A stretch of 64,000 nucleotides of DNA, taken from NCBI RefSeq assembly GCF_932526225.1, contig NC_064037.1, forward strand, positions 12,973,703 to 13,037,702, in the 5' to 3' direction. The position numbers and the translations under genes are program-made. This stretch comes from Nematostella vectensis. Taxonomy: Eukaryota; Cnidaria; Anthozoa; Actiniaria; Edwardsiidae. Under the pieces are notes generated by a model. The model was not told where the DNA came from and did no database searches. It saw only the letters and a list, made by a program, of their open reading frames with translations. Shown piece after piece: positions 36,601 through 61,139 of the stretch. Position 1 is the stretch's first letter. The number at the start of each line of letters is the position of its first letter.

Positions 36601-39490
36601 ACAACACATCAGTAAGAAATGACACACTTTTTTTTAGTTTAAAAGGAATTTCCGCAGTATTGCATAGCTGTAAATTTTAAGGGTACTTCAATGAAAAATA
36701 GTAAACTTTTTGTGCTCGAAAGGGATTTGCACAGTACATGCAGTATACATTTGTGGATGTTTCAATGAGAAATGCGCACCCTTCTTCTACGCTCCAGGCT
36801 TGTGTCTTCTTTCTCGTTTTATCTAAGCAGCATATTCAAGTGACGTCCATTGTTTCATCACAGGGCGCATTCATTCCATCTCCCTGATGACGGTAGCCTC
36901 CCCATTATCATGGTAGGGCCTGGTACTGGGATTGCTCCCTTTAGAAGTTTCTGGCAGCAGCGGCAGTACGACATCGTTAAAAAACCAAGCCCGGTCCCTA
37001 AGCCACGTGACGCAGCACCCGTGACTACCAACGGTGACTCAGCAAGTTTAAGCTCGGCAGTTAAGGAGGGGAGTGGTTGGGGAGACATGGTGTTGTACTT
37101 TGGGTGTCGTTGCTCGACTCTAGATGACATTTATCAGGAAGAGACCAAGACGGCACACCAGGATGGTGCTCTTGCAGCAGTGCGCACTGCGCTCTCTCGT
37201 GAACCTGGACATGTAAAGGTAAACACGTATACCTAGCTGTGGGCAAACAATGCGAAGGGTGGAAATATGCATACTATGCATACAGCTTAGACCAAACAAT
37301 GTATAGAAAAATAAGCATACGTAGTTATGAGCAAACATTGTGAAGGTAGCTATTGTGAAAAAAGATGAGTTTAGCTATTTTCTATGAGAAAACAATGTGG
37401 AGAGAAAAGCTGATAAAAGTTTACATAACATTTCAAATTGATTTCAAATGAGTGGTGGATTCAGGAAGGATCCTAAACATTCGACAGCCACATTTTTAGA
37501 ATTATGCTTTTTATCAATTGAACCAACTTTTGAAACTTTATGTAATGTAAGTCGTTAATTAAAGGCCCAATCTTATGCGCCATATTTAAGGAGTTGATAG
37601 GATCTTCTTAGAAATTCCACATTCCACAACAACCACTATCACCACCATCATCACAACCAATACTATCATTATCACAACCACCACTATCATCACCACCACC
37701 ACTATCATCATTATCATCATCATCATCATCATCACCACCACCATCATCACCACCACCACCATCATTATCATCATCACAACCACCATCATACTCACCACCA
37801 TCATCACCACCACCATCATCATCATCATCATGATCATCATCATCATCACAACCACCATCATCACCACCACCCTACGTATTGTAAGGGGTGCCTTGCACAT
37901 TGGTGAGGATAATATTTTTGCCATAGCAATACGTACAAGACTTGTTAAAGGAAGACGCAGATGCCATCATCGACAAGCTCGTGGGTCAAGGTGCACATTT
38001 GTACACTTGCGGTGATGTTTCCATGGCAGCAGACGTCTGCAGAACAATCCAGGTTAGACAATCCACTCAGCGATCAAGACCGATGACCGCTGTCGTCTTG
38101 ACGGCGTTTGCGATCTAGAATGTTTTTCAATTGTTATGATAATCTTTGTGCATTTTAGAAATTACTTGAGGAATATGCCGCGATGACACAGCAAGAAGCT
38201 CAAGAATTTATTGACAACTTGAAGGTTCGCAAATCAAAATCATATATTGAAGCCGTAGGAGGACTACTATTTATTATCATTCTTTCATTTTTGTTATAAC
38301 AGAGCTCTGGACGTTACCACGAAGACATATTTGGAGTGACCCTCCGAACTCGTGAAGTGACCAACCGAGTGAGAACTGCGGCCAGAAAGTATGTCGTATG
38401 ATCATTTACATGTCACATGGCTTGTCATCATTGCTTGGCTCCTCTTTATTAATATTTTGGGTTATTTCCCAGGGCATGGGTATATGTCGCAACAGCAAAG
38501 AAAATAAAGGTGATAAAACTGTTGATAATTATTTATTTCCCTTTCTGGGATGATTGCCACCATTTTGTGAGTTCGCGAAAGACAAACCTGATTATAGGTG
38601 TTAATATTTTTTAATAGAAATCAAGTGTGGCCGGCCTGTTAGGAGGGATCAATCAGGACACAAACGTAAGCTGTCATTGAACTTCCTGAACCGCATGGAT
38701 TAATCTGATTGGTCGCAAGACTGCGCAGGCAATACCAAGGACGAGATTAAAATGAATCATGTACAAGGCTTCCGGGATACACCCTTGTTCTTATCCGTTA
38801 TATGTTATACATGACGCATAATACCAGTCAATTCCCTAGGCGTGCCCGTTGGTTCAGAGAACTAACCTAACCGCCAAATGCCAGCATACTGTTCTTATCT
38901 ATTGTACAGGAGTTCCCTATTTATGGCTCTGTCAACTCGTACCCTTTGTTCTAGCGTCTTTGACCACATAACACCAGTCCACTGTTCTCATTTTGATTCC
39001 TCTCTAGACCTGCCCTACCTAAATGCACGTTAGTCCGGGAAAGAAACGTTAAACCGACCAATACCACCCCAATGTTCTTATTTATTATCTATCATACAGG
39101 ACTTTTAGACATGGCTAGCCCAAGTAACCGTTGGACCGGGAAAGCAACCTTAGACTGACTAATGCTAACCCACTGTTTTCATTCGTTATCTCTTATACAG
39201 GACTCCCCCAGACGAGGCTCGCCCAAGTACCCGTTGGACCGAAGTACAACCCTGACCGTACACATGCGATCAGATGAGGAGGTCATCGAGGAAGAACAAA
39301 AGGAAAACCTTGCGTAAGGCCTGTTTAGTTGTATGCCATACCTTTTTGTTTGGATAAATATATTGTCTTTGTTTTCAGAAATATTAATATTGCTCATAAA
39401 TACTCACTGGTAATATACTTTTATATTACTGTATCTTATTATAGAAAAGAGGCAAAGATAAAACGGTTTCCATCCCTCCAGGAGAGCTAA
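18071..39490 (+). CDS. NOS: Nitric oxide synthase, PDZ-containing, 33 coding exons
   Basis: Makes NO and citrulline from L-arginine, O2 and NADPH. Exons: 18071-18664, 19092-19249, 19569-19731, 20053-20144, 21159-21300, 22470-22609, 22896-23006, 23119-23182, 27837-27938, 28025-28093, 28267-28350, 28583-28624, 28729-28811, 28890-29034, 29615-29719, 30373-30416, 31189-31363, 32345-32486, 32983-33061, 33758-33942, 34350-34486, 34989-35033, 35539-35664, 36243-36327, 36415-36502, 36864-37218, 37927-38052, 38159-38224, 38303-38388, 38473-38509, 38618-38665, 39201-39313, 39445-39490. Phases agree throughout; total 4077 nt, 1358 aa (mammalian nNOS is about 1430). Domain order: PDZ, haem oxygenase, calmodulin segment, FMN, FAD, NADPH, long tail. 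The start ATG lies 7 nt inside its exon, after a CAG acceptor, so an untranslated exon should lie upstream. The most upstream domain is nNOS-like, but the FMN domain lacks the nNOS/eNOS autoinhibitory insert. Confidence 0.95.
19092..28624 (+). CDS. NOS: NOS exons 2-12: haem oxygenase domain
   Basis: Encodes residues 199-587. The dimer zinc site is Cys-x4-Cys (Cys202, Cys207). The haem thiolate ligand is Cys295 in [13 protein letters not shown]. The arginine-binding Glu472 lies in WYMVTEIG. The conserved segments [29 protein letters not shown] and VFHQEMLNY, involved in substrate, pterin and dimer contacts, are all present, so nothing visible argues against catalysis. Intron 8 (23183-27836) is by far the largest and hosts a minus-strand BEN-like gene. 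Intron 9 begins with GC instead of GT. Confidence 0.94.
20440..20894. mobile_element. pogo/Tigger-like MITE in NOS intron 4
   Basis: The right end, read on the minus strand, is TA-CAGTGGAACCTGGATCT, the typical start of pogo/Tigger-type non-autonomous elements. Degenerate copies of ATCGTAAAATC-AGGT recur inside (near 20451, 20757, 20797, 20850, 20873). The left end is not clear, so the start coordinate is approximate. Confidence 0.55.
20894..21190 (+). repeat. Triplicated 105-bp unit across the NOS exon 5 acceptor
   Basis: Three tandem, diverged copies of the intron end plus exon start. Each has TCTAGATTaCTT, then ACTCCTTGA and a CAG acceptor followed by (G/A)TCTACAATCACTG-like sequence. The acceptors end at 20947, 21053 and 21158, spaced 106 and 105 bp. 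Only the third continues into the true exon 5 frame. The first two run into stop codons after 17 and 10 codons. Confidence 0.85.
21301..22125 (+). repeat. 86-bp minisatellite starting at the NOS exon 5 donor
   Basis: Units begin with GTAGGGAAAGGGTGAACAGA at 21301, 21387, 21473, 21559, 21645, 21731, 21817, 21903, 21989 and 22075 (last one partial), a strict 86-bp period with few substitutions. Base 21301 is also the first intron base after exon 5, so every unit repeats an AG-GTAGGG donor-like site and a SalI-type GTCGAC. The unit length is not a multiple of three, so it is not coding. Confidence 0.95.
22266..22393. repeat. Near-perfect 61-bp inverted repeat (hairpin)
   Basis: Arms 22266-22326 and 22333-22393 pair with about two mismatches around a 6-nt loop (TCTGCC). 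It lies in NOS intron 5. The high identity suggests either a recent origin or a young foldback element. Confidence 0.92.
24077..26211 (-). CDS. Nested BEN-domain-like gene (or decaying copy) in NOS intron 8
   Basis: Minus-strand exons with good splice sites: 26211-26032 (ATG start, FVVVEWLN, 60 codons, donor GTAAGT), 25384-25317, about 25077-25011 (coiled coil [14 protein letters not shown]), 24632-24591 (14 codons), 24459-24294 and 24222-24077 (stop). The last four agree in phase and encode [20 protein letters not shown]...YVAMRGNYG...MDQLI, which resembles the C-terminal part of BEN domains (DNA-binding or chromatin factors). The 25384-25317 exon is open in two frames, and its phase does not fit the next exon in the frame that reads [17 protein letters not shown] repeat also found near 13900 interrupts the DNA just upstream of the coiled-coil exon. 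It could be a live gene with a missed exon or a pseudogene. Confidence 0.55.
25580..25831 (+). pseudogene. Open fragment opposite to the nested BEN-like gene
   Basis: A plus-strand frame without stops to 25831, lysine- and glutamate-rich, ending [17 protein letters not shown]. This kind of low-complexity linker commonly precedes the coiled coil in BEN-like proteins, and it lies between minus-strand exons 1 and 2 of the nested gene but in the opposite direction. It may be an inverted linker exon or a piece of another copy. It has no recognised domain of its own. Confidence 0.35.
26454..26488. repeat. Perfect 15-bp hairpin with ATCGAT core
   Basis: GTGGAGATCGATGCT, 5-nt loop TTTTG, then the exact reverse complement. 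Outer C-run and G-run bases extend the stem imperfectly. It lies just upstream of the nested BEN-like gene's start codon, in NOS intron 8. It could be the centre of a small foldback element or a structured RNA; nothing more can be said. Confidence 0.8.
27230..27301. mobile_element. End of a pogo/Tigger-like element
   Basis: On the minus strand it starts TA-CAGTGGAACCCCGGACACCC, followed by a mirrored GGACACC segment (27244-27250). It shares its terminal CAGTGGAACC with the element ending at 20894. The inner end is not clear. Confidence 0.45.
27597..27786 (+). repeat. 190-bp dispersed repeat, copy 1
   Basis: Nearly identical to 52551-52739: CGTAGAACATCGCAAACGAG through to TTTCATTTCGCAC, with a few indels. 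It contains several GATATTC-like words, and the same words are scattered at 23400-23760, which may be an older relic of the family. Confidence 0.9.
27939..27944 (+). promoter_or_regulatory. GC-AG 5' splice site of NOS intron 9
   Basis: Exon 9 ends TTCCAG and the intron starts GCAAGT. The next GT, four bases later, would break the frame, and the acceptor at 28023-28024 is a normal AG. GC donors with an otherwise perfect AG|GCAAGT context are the usual form of this rare class. Confidence 0.88.
28729..31363 (+). CDS. NOS: NOS exons 13-17: calmodulin segment and FMN domain
   Basis: Residues 588-771. The calmodulin-binding helix is at about 605-628: basic [15 protein letters not shown] followed by [15 protein letters not shown]-binding loops LYATETGKS (637-645), [13 protein letters not shown] and [12 protein letters not shown] follow. 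Between ELRHPSS (706-712) and YAVFGLG (714-720) there is no insert, whereas nNOS and eNOS carry about 40-50 residues there that restrain electron transfer without calmodulin. The exon 16/17 junction is phase-consistent, and I found no convincing cassette exon in intron 16 (30417-31188). Confidence 0.93.
31540..32115 (+). mobile_element. Second copy of the tRNA-derived SINE, with internal expansion
   Basis: It shares with 17761-18055 the GAGCGTCG head, the CCCGGTTC-GACG-AGTTGAGTTAG segment, the GTGGTCAGACAT body and the TCTGCGCTCTCG-AATTCAGCATC end. The B box is damaged here. It lies in NOS intron 17. Confidence 0.7.
31690..32025 (+). repeat. Tandem repeat of about 60 bp inside the SINE
   Basis: Six copies of a unit starting CTTTTGATCTCAGCCATATACCG and ending in ACCAACAAAACC-type spacers, at about 31693, 31756, 31815, 31879, 31938 and 31988. 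The other SINE copy has one unit, so the array expanded after insertion. The long open frames across it are a by-product. Confidence 0.88.
32345..38388 (+). CDS. NOS: NOS exons 18-29: FAD and NADPH reductase domains
   Basis: Residues 772-1277. Landmarks: [29 protein letters not shown] (FAD binding, RFYSIS at 1010-1015); [27 protein letters not shown] (NADPH pyrophosphate, from 1085); [33 protein letters not shown]. These move hydride from NADPH through FAD to FMN. Residues about 1106-1140 are a Pro/Ser/Lys-rich insertion between WQQRQYDIV and the [10 protein letters not shown] strand, about 25 residues longer than in mammalian nNOS. Intron 18 to intron 27 contain the MITE copy at 33251-33400 and two large trinucleotide arrays. 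Confidence 0.94.
33251..33400 (-). mobile_element. 150-bp MITE, copy 2 (inverted)
   Basis: Reverse-complement copy of the element at 17601-17750, with ends GGGTCAGTACGCAGCTC and GCAGCTGCGTACTTACTCCC. It lies in NOS intron 19. Confidence 0.75.
35760..36015. repeat. ATC/ACC trinucleotide-rich array in NOS intron 23
   Basis: Imperfect runs of atc, acc and caa triplets. A second array of the same type is at 37615-37872 (intron 26). Both create long His/Ile/Thr- or Met/Val-rich ORFs that are not genes. Confidence 0.88.
37615..37872. repeat. ATC/ACC trinucleotide-rich array in NOS intron 26
   Basis: Imperfect atc/acc repeats ending about 55 bases before the exon 27 acceptor at 37926. It replaces the normal pyrimidine-rich intron sequence upstream of that acceptor. 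Confidence 0.88.
38473..39490 (+). CDS. NOS: NOS exons 30-33: extended C-terminal tail
   Basis: Four small exons with good acceptors and donors and matching phases carry the protein about 80 residues past the usual end, against tails of roughly 20-40 residues in vertebrate NOS. The tail has basic segments ([19 protein letters not shown]), an acidic stretch ([12 protein letters not shown]) and ends RFPSLQES. If the last intron (39314-39444) is retained, a TAA comes one codon after ENLA, so two C-termini are possible. In vertebrate enzymes the tail controls electron flow; a longer tail here might do part of the job of the missing insert, which is an inference. Confidence 0.75.
38790..39260 (+). 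repeat. About five tandem copies across the NOS exon 32 acceptor
   Basis: Copies of roughly 92-101 bp each carry TGTTCTTAT-like intron sequence, an acceptor, and a diverged start of exon 32 with the CCCGTTGGACCG-like motif. Acceptor-equivalent positions are about 38810 (CAT, dead), 38909, 39007, 39099 and 39200 (true). Copies 2 to 4 would give different short tails before a stop. Confidence 0.8.
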
Positions 39491-40208
39491 AACGGGACAA
39501 CCGTGCAGCCATCGGCATCACGGATCATGATGCAATCACCGATTGCATCACAAAGCAGTCAGGTGTAAAAATCAAGAAGGAAAAGATTCCCATTCTTTAT
39601 CTGAAATGAAACGTATAGCTTATTGTTTGTGGCGGATCCTACGCGGAGCCCCCATACGTAGGGCGTTGGAACAACCTTTTAGACAAAGAACAATACTAGG
39701 GATTTTGCTTTGTGTTCCTTTACTTTACTATGAGGCTGAGGGATGAATGAGGTATGGATCTTGGGGATCCGCGCGGAAATTGATGTGGGAGGTTATAACA
39801 TAATGGATGGCCTTTCGACTTTTCACCCTTAAATTACACCCTTTTAGGCCTTAATTTTTTTTTTCTAAGCCCTTTTTTGCTCGGGAAAAAGAACAATCGC
39901 CCCATCAGTCTATTGGGGTTATCTAAAGTACTCAACACCCATATATCTGCCTTGCCAACATACAATACAAAAAGCTAGGTAAAATCAATAGTAAACGTTT
40001 AGACAGAAAGATGTTTGGTTTATTTCAAGGTATATAGGTAAAGAACAGAAGTTGTTAAAAAAACTTAAGTTTTCCTGGACATAATGCAAAAGGGACAAGA
40101 GTTTTTTTTTTCATTATTCATGACAATTGTAGAGGTTTTGTCCGTCGAGGTATGTTAATATTGAGTATATAACAATGTGCAATAAGATTATATGTGCAAC
40201 AACTTCTG

Positions 40209-40214
40209 AATAAA
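40209..40214 (+). promoter_or_regulatory. Candidate NOS polyadenylation signal
   Basis: AATAAA about 720 nt after the NOS stop, the first clear hexamer I noticed in that direction. Position is plausible, but transcript data would be needed to confirm it. Confidence 0.35.
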
Positions 40215-40824
40215 AATTTCAAAAAGGTCAATAATGACCTGAAACGGGATTGTACTACTAGTTAAATCTATTCTCTTCAGAAGTAAGGCAAGTTACACGT
40301 GTCATGTGACATTCTAGTCTGCTCGAAGACAGTAAGTTGTGTTTTATCGCGGAAAAAAAGATCCATCGGTTAATCGGCTGCCATCTTGGATTTAGGGGTA
40401 CTCGGGATACCGCAGACTACTATATTCTTTTTGGACATATATAGCAATATGGTCTTCAATTATTATTTTTTTTTATTTTACAACAAATTCTTCATAACCG
40501 TGCAGTAATTCCTGTTCAAGCCGTTTCTGATGCCTACCATCCGTGAAACAGACTTTACGGTTTCTCGCCCTCATAAGGCTCCTTTAAAGCATTTATATAT
40601 GATTGTAAATGATATGAAAATATCATTTTGTGGGATTCCTTTCTGATGGCCGCCGATCAGTGGATGGGTCGAGTATTTCGCTATAAAAGTCACCCCTTCA
40701 AAACCTACTCATACTTTATTATATTGACTGACTGACTGATTGATTGATTGATTGATTGATTTACATAAAATTGATATATACATTAAATGGGTATCATTTT
40801 CCATTCGCCTCAAAGTATTTTTCT

Positions 40825-40925
40825 TGATAAATTCACTAATTGAATGCATAAGCTTAATCTTTTATAATAGGTTTGTGCGGTGCAGTATAAGTAAACTAAA
40901 TTGAGATTAGAACTTGGTGACGCGC
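40825..40925 (-). repeat. Duplicated copy of the LRR gene coding end
   Basis: It matches 41083-41180 over about 100 bp (ATAAATTCACTAAT, GTGCGGTGCAGTA, GATTAGAACTTGGTGACGCGCTT), in the same orientation and with indels. The shared part includes the minus-strand codons for KRVTKF and a stop. Confidence 0.8.
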
Positions 40926-41110
40926 TTATCAGTAACAAAATTAATGACATCTCATAAAGCAGCTTTGTCTTACAGCATGAACCCATAAACGAAAATGAAA
41001 TTCAAATTCTCTTTATAGATCTCTTTATAATAATTAAGATGTTATTTTCAATACCCATGATGCCCTTCGAGAAACGACACATGATAAATTCACTAATCAA
41101 ATACATACTC

Positions 41111-58946
<17,836 letters not shown>

Positions 58947-59009
58947 CTTTGGAATAAAAAGCAAAAAGTTAATGCTCAAGCAATGCCACTGAGCATGACA
59001 GACAACAAG

Positions 59010-59168
59010 GGCAGCGGTATAGCCAGGATTTTTAACAGGAGGGGCCTAAAAGGGACTTTGAGGCATTTTCTCCTGTATTTTTAATAAAGTCTTATACATC
59101 TACTGTATTTTTTGGCTGCTAAAAGGGGGGCGGGCCCCCTAGGCCACCCCCCTGGCTACGCCCCTGAA
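59010..59168 (-). repeat. Dispersed repeat, second copy
   Basis: Reverse-complement relative of 43560-43795, with ends GGCAGCGGTATAGCCAGG and CCTGGCTACGCCCCTG that form imperfect inverted repeats on the word TAGCCAGG. Likely a MITE-like element. Confidence 0.65.
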
Positions 59169-60755
59169 GGGCAAGAATGTTTAACGTCTCAAGGATAATA
59201 AAAAGGGTGCAGAAAAGTTTTAGCATCCTAGCACCGTGATGGATCACGGTATTAGGAAATTAAGGTTGTAGTTCACAAAATGGTTGTGTTGTATATTGTT
59301 ATTCTCTCGAGTCACTCAAGTATTTACAAAGATTCATCACAAAGGGCGATAGCAAGTGAGATTATGATGGATGAATACTGTTAAAAAAGTTCAACTCCGC
59401 GGCAATGAGCCCCCGAGATCTCGTGAATTCCCGTGGATTCCCGGAACTATCAATAATAAATGTAGGTTGTCAATAATTCCCGTGAATTCTCGAGAATTCT
59501 CTTCCTCACGTGCATTCACCCTGTCGTGGTATATGAATGGTCGTGTAAGCCTTTATTCCTTATCCCCATAGAAAAGTCATGGTAATTCGTCCCGTGTGAC
59601 ATTCCTGTCCAACTTTTTCAACTTACAAGATAAATTTTCATTACCAAGGATGAAAAATCCTAAATTCAACCCCTTTTGTCTATATGTAATTTGTTTTTTA
59701 TGTCTGCATCTTTCATCTCGTGTTTTTTTTATTCAAATAGCTGTGGAACATTAGTAAGATTATAAATGGCTTGATGAAAACATTGTTTTAAAAAAAATAA
59801 TAAATAATAATTATTATTATTTTCACTCTTTTATCGACCTGTGACTGACTGAGGGCCAAGATGAATGCTAAAAAAATCATGAGGATTAAAAACCATGTCT
59901 TGAAGATAACAGCATTCCCAGAAATAAGGGACATTAGCCAGCGGTTTCTCTGGGCTCACATTTTGCTAGGCCCGCGAGGAATAACAGCGGTATCACAAAT
60001 AAAAACGAGATTCCGGCCAGCACAGGGGCTTCCCTTTTGTTGTTACACTTTAGAAGTTTTTAATCAGGTTGACTAAAATTCCAAATAAAAGTAGTATTAG
60101 CGGTATTTAAACGTGCAAGGGGCATCTCTGATTTGATACGTCCAATGATAATGGAAGTGTGGCAGTCTTGTTGAGGTTGGAAAACATTAAATGCGCAAAT
60201 TTAAAAAAAAAAATATTTTAGAAAGGCTTTATGGTTCCCCTGTGTCTATCCCAGAAAGCCGTGGGGCCGTTTAAAAACACAATGGAGAACGGACGAACGG
60301 AGAGAAGTTGTTCTTGCGGAGCGCACCGTTTTCCTTGCTTTAGTCTGTATCTTAATGACAACAATAATGGTTCCTGAACTAGGCATAACTACATCAAATA
60401 TTATTTCTTCGGGAACAAGATTGGAAGGCGCTACTGCCTATTTTATTGGCCAATTTGATGGAAGGATAGTCGATTTACCAATTTCGAGTCCTGCACCTGT
60501 GATGCGGCGAACAGTTCTACCTTTTAAACGACTACTTTTATGCCCGATTTCAATAAAATTACAGAGAATGTATGGAGGATTGTATGCTCTCAAGCGAACA
60601 AAAGTGCAATGTCCAAGGAACAATTATAGGGCTTTCTCTGGCATCGTTTGAACGGAAAGTGTATCACTCGAATGGCAAGGGTTTTTTTTTTCGAGTCCTG
60701 CATCGTGAGCCCAAAATCTGATAAAATGTGATGTCTCCCCACATTTCCTTTTAAT

Positions 60756-60833
60756 AAATGGCAGCCATTTTGACATTGTATGTGCACTATTACGCATGCG
60801 TGGCGGCCATGTTGTCTCTTATTTCTGGGAATG
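60756..60833 (+). repeat. 78-bp dispersed repeat, copy 2
   Basis: Identical to 48057-48134, in the same orientation, 12.7 kb away. Confidence 0.93.
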
Positions 60834-61139
60834 AGGAAGTTTTTATTAACAAGTCATTTGATACCCGACACCCATGGTCCGAGGAAAGGATGGGCGATTA
60901 GACTTAAATCTTAAACAGTTGAAATAAAAGCCTGTTTCCAATTAAAGAGTAAAAAACAGTCAATACCACAACCCCTCTTTGACATTTTTTGGTTAAAAAG
61001 TGATCTAATCCATATAAGACATTAACCCCAGACTTTCCGAGACCATATAAGAGAGGGGGCTCAGATGACTTGTGCATTACTATGTGATTCAGCAGTACAC
61101 ACTCAATATAGAACAAGATAACTTATATTATATTAAACT

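Larger units (their letters stand above)
39491..41110. other. Convergent intergenic region between NOS and the LRR gene
   Basis: No gene recognised. NOS (+) and the LRR gene (-) end tail-to-tail 1.6 kb apart. Candidate polyadenylation signals are AATAAA at 40209-40214 (+, NOS) and its minus-strand form at 40715-40720 (LRR gene). An ATTG run lies near 40735-40760, and a duplicated copy of the LRR gene end is at about 40825-40925. Confidence 0.6.

Noticed and set aside
37586-37924. Met/Val-rich 112-codon minus-strand ORF
   Set aside because: Product of the trinucleotide array in NOS intron 26.
60355-60651. 98-codon plus-strand ORF (starting MTTIMVPELG) and an overlapping minus ORF
   Set aside because: No recognised domain, no signal peptide, no splice context linking it to the LRR gene, and it sits among repeats. 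It cannot be excluded as a fragment.
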